NCBI GenBank assembly: GCA_034440255.1
Contig: JAWXBU010000080.1
Span: 1 to 33,354, forward strand
From: JAEUIA01 sp034440255
GTDB lineage: Bacteria; Planctomycetota; UBA1135; GCA-002686595
Length of the DNA stretch: 33,354 bases
Direction of reading: 5' to 3'
This document shows, piece by piece, positions 21,143-29,122 of this stretch. Position 1 is the first letter of the stretch. Each line of letters begins with the position of its first letter. The notes under the pieces were generated by a model that saw only the letters and a program-made list of their open reading frames with translations, was not told the DNA's origin and searched no databases. The position numbers were made by a program, and so were the translations under genes.

Positions 21143-23155
21143 TCACGCGTCGATCAGGGTCGGCACCCCAATCTTCGCGAGGTAGGCGAACGTCTCGTCG
21201 TAGAAAGCGGGCAAACGCGTGTGGTCTTTAGCATCTCCAGGCGGAACGAAGAGCACCATGCCTTGCCGAGCCCGCGTGAGAAGCACGCGATAGGCGTTCA
21301 ATAAGTAGCGTTTGCGATCGAGGGCGATCATGTTGGTCCACTTGTCTCCACGAAACGAGTGATGCGACCAGCCGCTCGTAGAGCGACGCAGGTCGGCGTC
21401 CCATGTCATGCACACCCAATCGAGCTCGAGGCCTTGTACTTGGAACTCCGTGGCTGCGTCCTCGAGGTAGAACGAAGAACGCGTATCGCCTGCACCGTCG
21501 AGAAACCAATGCACGGGATCGACATCCACTCGCACGTCGATCGCGTGCGGCTTCAAGCGGTAGGCCTGAGAAGAGGCGACGAGACCGTAACGCTCCGATC
21601 CGCGAGCGTGTTCGCGGATCCAGCGGCGTGCGCGATCGAGATTGCGGGTCATCGCGAGCGGATAGCGCGCTTGAAAATCGTGCAAGAGTCCTTGCGCCGT
21701 TGCCAACTCGCCAGCAAGTACGGCTCCGACGAAGTTCGACACGGATTCGGCGCGGAAGGAGCGCATGGAGGAAGCGAGGTGCAAGTCGGGCTCGCGAATT
21801 ACCCGCGACGCCACTCCAATGGACGCGACCTTTGATTCCACGTCGTATTCTGAATCGGCGAGCAGTGTCGAAATGTGTAAGCGCCAGGATGGAAAATGTG
21901 CGCGGACAGCATCGAGCCAGGCGCCGATTCCGGCCTCGCCCGTGTGGATTTCCTGACCCCCACCGACGAGGCAGATGACGACAGCCCAACCCTCGTGGCG
22001 GTTCATGTACGAGAGCAAGAACTCAGGCTCGGACTGCGTGAATCCTGGCCGCTTCTTGCGACGTTTCATGAAGTCCGCCGTCTTCTCGAGATTCCACGCA
22101 CGCTGTGCTTCATCGAAGATCACGACCCGGTCGATCGGAGGTTGCGTCGTGTCGCGAAGCCCGTCATCCCGAAAGTGGTGCACGTTTTGGATGAAGGCTT
22201 GCACCCTCTGGCCCACGACGCCCTTGCGCACTTTCTCACCGCGAGCGCGTTTGCGTTCGACCTCGTCACGCGTGAGGGCCTCGCGCAGGACGGCAACCAA
22301 CGGGCCGTTGCCGGAAAGGTAGACGGCGTGCGTTGCGTCGCTTGGAGCTCGGCGTCGAGTGGCGACGTCCAAACCGACCAGCGTCTTCCCAGCTCCGGGC
22401 ACGCCTGTGACGAAGACGATGGCCTTCTCATTCGATGAGCGGGCTTCTTCGATCACCTCCTCGACGCGCCTTGCGGTCACGCGCAGATTTCGGGCACCTG
22501 CATCGCTGCGCGAAATCGCGTCAACGGAGTGTCCTGCGTACAACGCGCGCGCGGCCTGCACGATGGTCGGCGTCGGGCGATACGCCGACTTTCCCCAAGC
22601 CTCGGCGTCGAGGCATCGTCCCTGTGCGAGTGCTCCTGCGCGACGCAGCGCCAGCCCGAGGAAGGCCGCGTTCGTGCGGAGCGGGGGCCTGACTCCGTCC
22701 GCGTGGGGTTCAAGCCAATCTTCTTCGTGGGCGATCGCTTCCGTTGCGACCAGCACCGGCAATACATCGACCTCGTGGCTCGCTGAATGAAAATTCTTGA
22801 GGTCTAAGCCATAGTCCCAGGCCTGGTCGTAGTCGCCACGGCGGTGCTCGCGTTCATCAACTTTGAACTCGATCGGGACTACCGCAGCACCCGTCACGAC
22901 GACAGCGTCGATGCGCGAGCCGAGGCGCGGGACATCGAACTCGAGATAGAGCCAGCCATCGAGTCCGCCCACGGCTTCACGCAGAACTTCGATCTCGCGA
23001 ATCCACGCGCGACGTTGATCGAGAACGTCATCGAACTCGCTCGCGCGACTCAGCAGTCCGAGGACTTCGTCCGGGGGAGTCTTAAGGAACCCCGAGATGG
23101 GGGAGGCGTACCAGGCTGAGTGACGGGCATTCGGAGACGTGGGGGCCAGCGACAC
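21143..23155 (-). CDS. DUF2075-type SF1 helicase with PD-(D/E)XK nuclease domain
   Basis: 670 residues from GTG (23153-23155); no ATG is available in frame near the conserved SAWYASPISGFL start. The N-terminal domain has E72, RID (D83) and E96-F-K98, the pattern of a PD-(D/E)XK nuclease core, followed by the QAWDYGLDLKNFH helix. The C-terminal superfamily 1 helicase/ATPase has Walker A GVPGAGKT (251-258), Walker B IFDEAQ (346-351), motif III LVGGGQEIHTGE, motif V-like ATEFQVQGLELDW (568-580) and motif VI YRVLLTRAR (622-630). All key residues are present, so it should be active on nucleic acid. Proteins of this plan are commonly found in mobile and defence regions; a defence role here is inferred. 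It lies alone beyond the toxin-antitoxin segments, with no methylase or other partner. Confidence 0.87.
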   Translation of the reverse strand: MSLAPTSPNARHSAWYASPISGFLKTPPDEVLGLLSRASEFDDVLDQRRAWIREIEVLREAVGGLDGWLYLEFDVPRLGSRIDAVVVTGAAVVPIEFKVDEREHRRGDYDQAWDYGLDLKNFHSASHEVDVLPVLVATEAIAHEEDWLEPHADGVRPPLRTNAAFLGLALRRAGALAQGRCLDAEAWGKSAYRPTPTIVQAARALYAGHSVDAISRSDAGARNLRVTARRVEEVIEEARSSNEKAIVFVTGVPGAGKTLVGLDVATRRRAPSDATHAVYLSGNGPLVAVLREALTRDEVERKRARGEKVRKGVVGQRVQAFIQNVHHFRDDGLRDTTQPPIDRVVIFDEAQRAWNLEKTADFMKRRKKRPGFTQSEPEFLLSYMNRHEGWAVVICLVGGGQEIHTGEAGIGAWLDAVRAHFPSWRLHISTLLADSEYDVESKVASIGVASRVIREPDLHLASSMRSFRAESVSNFVGAVLAGELATAQGLLHDFQARYPLAMTRNLDRARRWIREHARGSERYGLVASSQAYRLKPHAIDVRVDVDPVHWFLDGAGDTRSSFYLEDAATEFQVQGLELDWVCMTWDADLRRSTSGWSHHSFRGDKWTNMIALDRKRYLLNAYRVLLTRARQGMVLFVPPGDAKDHTRLPAFYDETFAYLAKIGVPTLIDA

Positions 23156-23495
23156 CGCTCCAGTGTGCTTGTTTGAGGGGGCCTCGCACCAGGCCTGGGG
23201 AAATCTCTCGCCTGCAGACTTTGACCAAGCGGTGCTTGGGACACGAATCGTGACCTGCGCAATCGCGCGGAGACTGCGGTTGCCTGCTGCGCGATCTCAT
23301 CCAGGGGCAAGCTGCCGTCGAGGATACGAGTGACGTGGTCGGAAAGCGCGATGGCCTCACTGGACGCAGCCCAGCTGGACCTCGTCGAAAAAACCGAGTG
23401 GTCCGCAAAATCTGACGAGCCGAACTTCCCCGCGAGTGCCATTGTATCCGCCGACGCACCCCACTCCGGGCGCGTGGCCACGAAGGAAAACTCCC
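23156..23495. other. Gene-poor stretch with one doubtful minus-strand ORF
   Basis: A minus-strand frame from ATG 23440-23442 to 23050 (130 residues) has a protein-like part (ALSDHVTRILDGSLPLDEIAQQATAVSARL). It overlaps the nuclease-helicase gene by 106 bp, and its last third looks like antisense sequence. It may be a decayed or truncated neighbour. The last bases before 23496 carry AAGGA, the Shine-Dalgarno of the next gene. Confidence 0.3.
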
Positions 23496-23981
23496 ATGAA
23501 CGCCCTCCTCCCGATCTTCCTTGCCTGCGGCCTGATTGCTGCAGCCCAGACGACCTCGCCTCGCGAGAGCGAGCAAACCAAGAAAGACGACTCCATGCAG
23601 CTCGGCAATTTCTCCGTCAGCCTCACCGTGAAGGACATCAAGGCCTCTAAGGCCTTTTACGAGAAGCTCGACTTCAAGCAAGTAGCGGGCAAGCTCGAGC
23701 AGAACTGGGTCGTCCTTCAAAATGGAACCACGAAAATCGGTCTGTTCCAGGGCATGTTCGAGAAGAACAGTTTGACCTTCAATCCCGGCTGGGACAGCGA
23801 GCGCAATACTCCGAAGGACTTCCAGGACGTGCGCGAACTCCAGCGCACCTTGAAGCAGCGCGGTCTCAAGTTGCAGACCGAGGCCGATGAGTCCAGCGAG
23901 GGTCCGGCGCACTTCACGCTACTCGATCCCGACGGCAACCCGATCCTGGTGGATCAGCACGTGCCGAAGCCGAGCCGTTAG
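23496..23981 (+). CDS. Secreted VOC-fold (glyoxalase-like) protein
   Basis: 161 residues from ATG at 23496, preceded by GAAGGA at a spacing of about 9 bp. The start MNALLPIFLACGLIAAAQ is a signal peptide, with a second possible internal start at the Met before QLGNFSVSL. The body MQLGNFSVSLTVKDIKASKAFYEKLDFKQV, the strand NWVVLQNGTTKIGLF, and HFTLLDPDGNPILVDQH form the paired beta-alpha-beta-beta-beta modules of the vicinal oxygen chelate superfamily (glyoxalase I, extradiol dioxygenases, resistance proteins). The family does not define the reaction, and I see no full set of metal ligands (only the His in ADESSEGPAHFTLLD). It is a single gene; the signal peptide is unusual for this fold. Confidence 0.8.
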   Translation: MNALLPIFLACGLIAAAQTTSPRESEQTKKDDSMQLGNFSVSLTVKDIKASKAFYEKLDFKQVAGKLEQNWVVLQNGTTKIGLFQGMFEKNSLTFNPGWDSERNTPKDFQDVRELQRTLKQRGLKLQTEADESSEGPAHFTLLDPDGNPILVDQHVPKPSR

Positions 23982-24338
23982 TGCGAAGGCGAGAATCGGG
24001 AGCGGTTCAGGCGCGCTGATCTTCGAACTGATTCGAATCCAGTTCGCGCGGCACTCGTCGAGTCGTGGAAGCGCCCGTGCACATCGCGTCGTCGAGTTGC
24101 ACCCCCGAATTGCCTGCGCATGATGCGTGCGTCGCCGCGAGCCGCATCCCGATGGAAACCGTCGACCACGTGGCCAACTTCGTCGTCGAGCGTCGAACGT
24201 GAAGCGGTCTGCAAGTTCACCTGTCGAATGTAGAAGTGACACGAACGTCGCCGCTGCGCGACCGAAGACCCGTTGAACCCACGGGCACCCGAATTGCTCT
24301 GGCCGCACGACTCGCCCAATCCAGAGAGGTCGCCCCCC
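23982..24338. other. 357-bp gap without a supported gene
   Basis: A plus-strand frame at 24066-24203 (45 codons, ending ETVDHVANFVVERRT) is the most protein-like piece and could be a gene remnant. I see no RNA gene, repeat or clear promoter. AGAGAGG at 24323-24329 is the Shine-Dalgarno of the hydrolase. Confidence 0.35.
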
Positions 24339-25160
24339 ATGAACACGTTCACCACCGAAGACGGCACCGACATTTACTTCAAGGATTGGGGCGCCGGTCG
24401 CCCCGTCGTCTTCTCGCACGGTTGGCCGCTCAGCTCCGACGCCTTCGAAGACCAGATGGTCTTTCTCGGTCAAAACGGTTTCCGTGTCATCGCTCACGAT
24501 CGGCGCGGGCACGGTCGATCGGGACAGCCTTGGAACGGCAACGACATGGACACGTACGCCGATGATCTGGGCCAGCTCATCGAAACGCTCGATCTGAAGG
24601 GCGTGACTCTAGTCGGTCACTCGACAGGTGGAGGCGAAGCGGCTCGCTACATCGGTCGTCACGGAACGTCGCGCGTCGCGAAAGTCGTCCTCATCGGCGC
24701 GGTCACTCCGATCATGATCAAGAGCGCGAACAACCAGGACGGTGTTCCGCTGGAAGTCTTCGACGGCATCCGCAAGGGAGTCACGGCCGATCGCGCGCAA
24801 TTCTTCAGGGATCTCACCACCAAGTTCTATGGCTACAACCGACCCGACGCGAAGAGCTCGCAAGGTGTGCGCGACGCATTCTGCCGCTTGGGTCTGCAAG
24901 GCTCGCTGAAGTCGGAGCTCGACTGCATCAAGGCGTTCTCGGAGACGGATTTCACCGAGGATCTGAAGAAAATCGACGTGCCGACTCTGATCATCCACGG
25001 TGACGACGACCAAATCGTTCCGATCGCGACGACCGCCATCCCGACTTCGAAACTCGTCAAGAAGTCGACGTTGAAGAAGTACCCTGGCGGATCACACGGC
25101 ATCTGCACGACCGAAAAGGACAAGGTCAACGCCGACCTGCTCGCGTTCTTGAAGTCGTAA
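24339..25160 (+). CDS. Alpha/beta hydrolase, non-haem chloroperoxidase-like
   Basis: 273 residues from ATG at 24339 with AGAGAGGT upstream; a longer frame starts at 24273 but lacks family similarity. The catalytic triad is visible: Ser95 in GHSTGGGE, Asp224 in GDDDQIVP and His253 in GGSHGI. The oxyanion region HGWPLSSDAFEDQM and the HDRRGHGRS strand-turn are typical of cofactor-free haloperoxidases/arylesterases. Such enzymes hydrolyse esters and form peracids in vitro; the natural substrate is unknown. There is no signal peptide, so it is cytoplasmic. It stands 10 bp upstream of the pqi operon and could share transcription with it, though functions differ. Confidence 0.93.
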   Translation: MNTFTTEDGTDIYFKDWGAGRPVVFSHGWPLSSDAFEDQMVFLGQNGFRVIAHDRRGHGRSGQPWNGNDMDTYADDLGQLIETLDLKGVTLVGHSTGGGEAARYIGRHGTSRVAKVVLIGAVTPIMIKSANNQDGVPLEVFDGIRKGVTADRAQFFRDLTTKFYGYNRPDAKSSQGVRDAFCRLGLQGSLKSELDCIKAFSETDFTEDLKKIDVPTLIIHGDDDQIVPIATTAIPTSKLVKKSTLKKYPGGSHGICTTEKDKVNADLLAFLKS

Positions 25161-25170
25161 GCTCCTCCCG

Positions 25171-25827
25171 ATGAGCACGCTCTCGAAGACCGAGCCCGTC
25201 GCGTGTTCGGCCTGCGACTTGTTGCAAGTCGTGCCGCCGCTCTTGCCCAGTTCCAAAGCTCTTTGCCCACGCTGTGGTCACGTACTCGCATCGGGCTCGA
25301 CACAGACCCCGAGCCGCGCACTGTCGCTCACCATCGCGGCCGGCATCACTTATCTCGTCGCGCAATCATCGCCTTTGCTCGCGCTCTCGGCCGCCGGCCG
25401 TTCTTCCAGCACGACCATCCTCGGCGGCGCAGCGCAGATGTGGAACGACGGTCACCAACTCACCGCCGTTCTCGTCGCGCTCTGCACCGTCGTCGCTCCC
25501 GCGATCTACATCGCGTTCATGTTGACCGTGCTACTCGCGGTGCGAAACCCACCGGCACCTCCGCTCACGGGAACTCTTTTGCGCATCGCCGAAGCCGTGC
25601 GGCCGTGGTCGATGAGCGAAGTCATGTTGCTCGGCATCCTCGTCGCGCTCATCAAGATCGCGCAGATCGCTGACGTGGTACCGGGCGTCGGAATCTACGC
25701 TGTCGGTGTGTTGATGGTCTTGCTCGCCTTGATCCCGAGCTCGCTTGACACGCGTCGTCTGTGGGAGCGCATCGAGTGGGACGATCCCGCTGCTGATCTC
25801 GAGCGAGCGCGAGAGAACGAATCGTGA
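25171..25827 (+). CDS. pqiA: PqiA-type membrane protein, first half
   Basis: 218 residues from ATG at 25171, with only 10 bp between it and the hydrolase stop. It has a small zinc-ribbon-like N-terminus (Cys12, Cys15, Cys32, Cys35) followed by four hydrophobic segments with the PqiA features PWSMSEVMLLGILVALIKI. E. coli PqiA is about 417 residues and contains two such modules in tandem; here each module is a separate gene. PqiA is the inner-membrane component of the Pqi system, which supports the MCE protein PqiB in lipid movement between membranes. The 3' end overlaps the next gene by 4 bp (GTGA). Confidence 0.9.
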   Translation: MSTLSKTEPVACSACDLLQVVPPLLPSSKALCPRCGHVLASGSTQTPSRALSLTIAAGITYLVAQSSPLLALSAAGRSSSTTILGGAAQMWNDGHQLTAVLVALCTVVAPAIYIAFMLTVLLAVRNPPAPPLTGTLLRIAEAVRPWSMSEVMLLGILVALIKIAQIADVVPGVGIYAVGVLMVLLALIPSSLDTRRLWERIEWDDPAADLERARENES

Positions 25828-26486
25828 GCGACGCCATCGTCATCGCGCACGCCACCGGCGAGAGCGCAGCGCAAGCGGGACTGCTCGCCTGTCGCACGTG
25901 CGGACTGCTCTCGCGCGCGAATCGCGCCACCGTGAGCGCGAAGTGTCCACGCTGCGGAGCCCGCATCTCCGCGCACCTGGATCGTTCGCACCAGAGCACT
26001 TGGGCGTTCATCATCGCCGCTGCGATCTGCTACATCCCGGCCAACACGCTTCCGGTGATGGTCACGAAGACGGTCGGAGGCACGCATCCTGACACCATCT
26101 TGGGTGGAGTCGTGCGGCTGTACGAGACGGGGTCGTGGCCGCTGGCTGTCATCGTGCTCGTCGCCAGCGTGATGATTCCGCTCGGCAAACTCGCAGCGCT
26201 CGGGCATTTGGCCGTAAGCGTTCGACGGCGAGCGGTCGTCCACGCGCACGACCGAGCGCGGCTCTACCGCATCGTCGAAGCGATCGGGCGGTGGTCGATG
26301 CTCGACGTATTCATCACGACTTTCGTGGTTGCGCTCGTGCAACTCGGACCGTTGATGACGGTGAAGCCGGGCGCAGGCGTGTTCTTCTTCATGGCAGTCG
26401 TGATACTCACGATGCTCGCGTCGCACTCGTTCGACCCGCGGTCGATCTGGGCCGAGCGCGACGAAAGAGAAACAGCCCTTGAGTGA
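25824..26486 (+). CDS. pqiA: PqiA-type membrane protein, second half
   Basis: 220 residues from GTG at 25824. Like its neighbour it has a Cys4 ribbon (Cys23, Cys26, Cys41, Cys44) and then four membrane segments, including the PqiA signature YIPANTLPVM at the first helix and GRWSMLDVFITTFVVALVQLG. The two halves are paralogous and together equal one full-length PqiA, so they probably associate as a heterodimer in the inner membrane. The next gene, pqiB, starts 8 bp before this one ends. Confidence 0.92.
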   Translation: MSDAIVIAHATGESAAQAGLLACRTCGLLSRANRATVSAKCPRCGARISAHLDRSHQSTWAFIIAAAICYIPANTLPVMVTKTVGGTHPDTILGGVVRLYETGSWPLAVIVLVASVMIPLGKLAALGHLAVSVRRRAVVHAHDRARLYRIVEAIGRWSMLDVFITTFVVALVQLGPLMTVKPGAGVFFFMAVVILTMLASHSFDPRSIWAERDERETALE

Positions 26487-28185
26487 GCCCATCGATCCGC
26501 TCGCGCTACCTCGCGCCACCGTCGTGCGCGATAAGCGCCGTCGCATCTCCGCCGTCTGGGTCATCCCGTTGGTCGCTGCGGCCGTGGCGATCGGCATCGC
26601 GATCCAACGCATTGCGCGCGAAGGACCGAAAGTCGTCATCCGCTTCGAATCCGCCGAGGGCGTCGAGGCCGGTAAGACGTTCTTGAAGTACAAGGACGTG
26701 AACATCGGACAAGTGACTGCGGTCCGCCTGACCGAAGACTTGTCAGAAGTCGAATTGACCGCGCAAATCGATCAATCCGTGTCGAGCGCCATGGTCGAGG
26801 ACGCGCGTTTCTGGATCGTGCGTCCGCGCGTGTCGATGCGTGGGGTGTCGGGACTCGAAACACTTTTGTCAGGCAACTACGTCGGATTCGAACCCGGGCT
26901 GTCGAAGACGAAGCGCGATCGGTTCGTCGGCTTGTCCGCGCCGCCGCCGATGACGGGCAGCATCGCAGGCAAGCAGTTCTTGCTCGCGGCAGACGAGATC
27001 GGATCGATCGGCATCGGCTCGCCGCTCCACTACCGTCGCTTGCGCGTTGGACAAGTGCTCGCATACGACTTGTCGGAGGACGGCAAGAAGGTGGAAGTGC
27101 GCGTGTTCGTCGATGCGCCGTACGACGCTTTCGTCCATCCGGGTACGCGCTTTTGGAATGCGAGCGGATTGAATGTCTCCATCGGTGCCGACGGAGTCGA
27201 AATTCGCACCGAATCGTTGATCGCGATGCTCGAAGGCGGAATCGCATTCGACACTCCTGCTTTCGAGGACATGACCGAACAGGCGGCGACGGACAGCAAG
27301 TTCACGCTGAATCGCACAGCGATCGAAGCGCTGAAGCAACCGGATGTGATCGCGACGCAGTACGTCCTCTACTTCAACGAATCGTTGCGCGGTCTGTCGA
27401 TCGGTGCACCGGTGACCTTGTTCGGGTTGCCGATCGGTGAGGTGAAGGATCTTGGGCTGACCTTCGACGCGGAGAAACAGAACTTGCGCCCGCGCGTGCA
27501 CGTCGTGTTCTTCATGGAGCGCTTGCTCGCGTTGTTGCCGTCGGGTCAGGCGCACACGAACCGACAGAACCAGGGAAAGGACGCTGAGGAAGAGCGCGCT
27601 CTGTTCCGCCAGATGGTCGATCAATGGGGGATGCGCGCGCAGTTGCGCAGCGGCAGTTTGATCTCGGGCCAGATGTACGTCGCGCTCGACATGTATCCGA
27701 GTGCGACGCCGGTCGCGCTCGATTGGACGCTAGCGGTGCTCGAAATGCCGGTTGTTCCGAGCACGCTCCCCGATCTGGAGGCGAAGGTGACGAGCATCCT
27801 GACCAAGATCGATGAGATACCGTTCGCCGAGATCAGCATCGAGTTGCGGCAGGAGATGACGCACTGGAGTCAGTTGCTCGATCAAGCGTCGAAGGTGCTC
27901 GCTCGAACCGATTCCGAGTTGATCACAGATGCGCGCACCACGGTGAACGAGGTGAATGACACTGTCACCGAGTTGCGAGGCATGATCGCGTCGGCGCAGC
28001 GACTGTTGGTCGGTGCCGAAGCAACGTTGATCGGGCCGAATGCGCCGGCGCAGCAGGAATGGCGTGACGTGCTGCAGGAAGTCGCTCGAGCGGCGCGGGC
28101 GTTCAGAGTGTTGAGCGATTATCTGGAGCGCCATCCAGAGTCGTTGTTGCGCGGCAAGTCGGAGCAGGAAGGCGGCGGGAGATGA
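26479..28185 (+). CDS. pqiB: PqiB-type MCE domain protein
   Basis: 568 residues, starting at TTG (26479) inside the preceding gene; AGAGA about 10 bp upstream is a weak Shine-Dalgarno and no ATG or GTG in frame fits better. A cytoplasmic tail is followed by one membrane helix (about 24-43). Then come three MCE/MlaD domains: the first at about 50-135 (VVIRFESAEGVEAGKTFLKYKDVNIGQV), the second at about 168-260 (GSPLHYRRLRVGQV), and the third at about 295-350 plus (GAPVTLFGLPIGEV). The C-terminal third is helical and probably coiled, as in PqiB, where such helices form a long tube spanning the periplasm. Length is close to E. coli PqiB (546). It implies an outer membrane and lipid trafficking. 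Confidence 0.95.
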   Translation: MSEPIDPLALPRATVVRDKRRRISAVWVIPLVAAAVAIGIAIQRIAREGPKVVIRFESAEGVEAGKTFLKYKDVNIGQVTAVRLTEDLSEVELTAQIDQSVSSAMVEDARFWIVRPRVSMRGVSGLETLLSGNYVGFEPGLSKTKRDRFVGLSAPPPMTGSIAGKQFLLAADEIGSIGIGSPLHYRRLRVGQVLAYDLSEDGKKVEVRVFVDAPYDAFVHPGTRFWNASGLNVSIGADGVEIRTESLIAMLEGGIAFDTPAFEDMTEQAATDSKFTLNRTAIEALKQPDVIATQYVLYFNESLRGLSIGAPVTLFGLPIGEVKDLGLTFDAEKQNLRPRVHVVFFMERLLALLPSGQAHTNRQNQGKDAEEERALFRQMVDQWGMRAQLRSGSLISGQMYVALDMYPSATPVALDWTLAVLEMPVVPSTLPDLEAKVTSILTKIDEIPFAEISIELRQEMTHWSQLLDQASKVLARTDSELITDARTTVNEVNDTVTELRGMIASAQRLLVGAEATLIGPNAPAQQEWRDVLQEVARAARAFRVLSDYLERHPESLLRGKSEQEGGGR

Positions 28186-28769
28186 TGCGTGCACGAAATC
28201 GAGTCTGGTGGATGTGCGTGCTCGCGCTCGCGCTCGGCGGATGCAAATCTCCGCCGTCGCGCTTCTACACGCTCGCTGCGGTGGCGACTCCGGTCGAGGG
28301 GACGTCGGATGTGTCGATCGCAGTGGGGCCGGTGTCGGTGCCCGACGTGGTCGATCGGCCGGAGTTCGTGTTGAGTCGCGGAACGAATCAGATCGAGCTC
28401 GACGAGTTCCACCGTTGGGCGGCGCCGCTTGAGGACAATGTGTCTCTGGTGGTGGCGGAGAACTTGGTGGCGTTGCTCGGGGCGAAGAAGGTGACGTCGT
28501 TTCCTTCGTCAGTGACGACGGCTATGGATTTTAGGGTCGCGATCGAAGTGCAGCGGTTCGAGACGGCGCGTGGCGGGTACGTGGTGTTCGATGCGGTGTG
28601 GATGGTGACGCGCGTGAAGGATGGCAAGTCGGAGACGGGGCGGACGACGCAGCGAGAGGATGGAGTTGCGGATGAGCACGAAGCGCTAGCGGGGGCGCAC
28701 AGTCGGGCGGTGGGGGTGATGAGTCGGGATATTGCTGAGGGGATTCAATCGTTCAGCCGAGGTGACTGA
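28182..28769 (+). CDS. pqiC: PqiC-type outer-membrane lipoprotein
   Basis: 195 residues from ATG at 28182 (a second ATG follows directly), overlapping the pqiB stop as ATGA. The lipobox LGGC at about 18-21 follows a basic-hydrophobic signal. The mature part SPPSRFYTLAAV, SIAVGPVSVPDVVDRPEFVLSRG and DEFHRWAAPLEDNVSLVVAENL matches the ABC-type transport auxiliary/PqiC (DUF330) family, which docks PqiB at the outer membrane. The C-terminal AGAHSRAVGVMSRDIAEGI helix is also typical. The residue after the lipobox Cys is Lys rather than Asp, consistent with outer-membrane sorting. It closes the operon; no clear terminator follows. Confidence 0.93.
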   Translation: MMRARNRVWWMCVLALALGGCKSPPSRFYTLAAVATPVEGTSDVSIAVGPVSVPDVVDRPEFVLSRGTNQIELDEFHRWAAPLEDNVSLVVAENLVALLGAKKVTSFPSSVTTAMDFRVAIEVQRFETARGGYVVFDAVWMVTRVKDGKSETGRTTQREDGVADEHEALAGAHSRAVGVMSRDIAEGIQSFSRGD

Positions 28770-29122
28770 GTCGATCGAGAGTGTTCGTCCTGTGAGGCGC
28801 TCTTCCCACTTTCCAGGAGGTGCGCATGGCGCCGCTCCAATTGGCGCCTGTGTCACTGACGCTCTCGGTGAGGCTGAGGCGAGGGAGAGGACTCATGCGC
28901 AAGATCCGGTCGATTTAGATCGCCCCGACGGACGCCAACCGGTGCGAACGCAGGAGAGCCCGGGTAGGGTCCATGAACGTGGTGTCGAAAATGAGCCGCG
29001 GCGGGCACTCAGTGAACTCGGTGAAATCAATCACCAACCCGACGTAGGGTTACGTTGGCTGACCATGCATTGTGCGTCTCGGCCTTAGCAGATACAGAAC
29101 CCCCTGCTGTGCGGCTCGAGAT
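28770..29122. other. 353-bp gap between convergent operons, unassigned
   Basis: One plus-strand frame is open from about 28762 to 29088 (about 108 codons, e.g. RTQESPGRVHERG and LGEINHQPDVGLRWLT) without a good start or Shine-Dalgarno. GCGCATGGCGCCGC-CCAATTGGCGCC around 28823-28850 can fold locally. I recognise no gene, RNA family or terminator. It may be a mobile-element remnant. Confidence 0.35.

Noticed and set aside
20844..21146. Minus-strand 100-codon frame in the island gap
   Set aside because: It covers the antisense of the tRNA-Gly-like relic and the att copy, has no Shine-Dalgarno and no recognisable fold.
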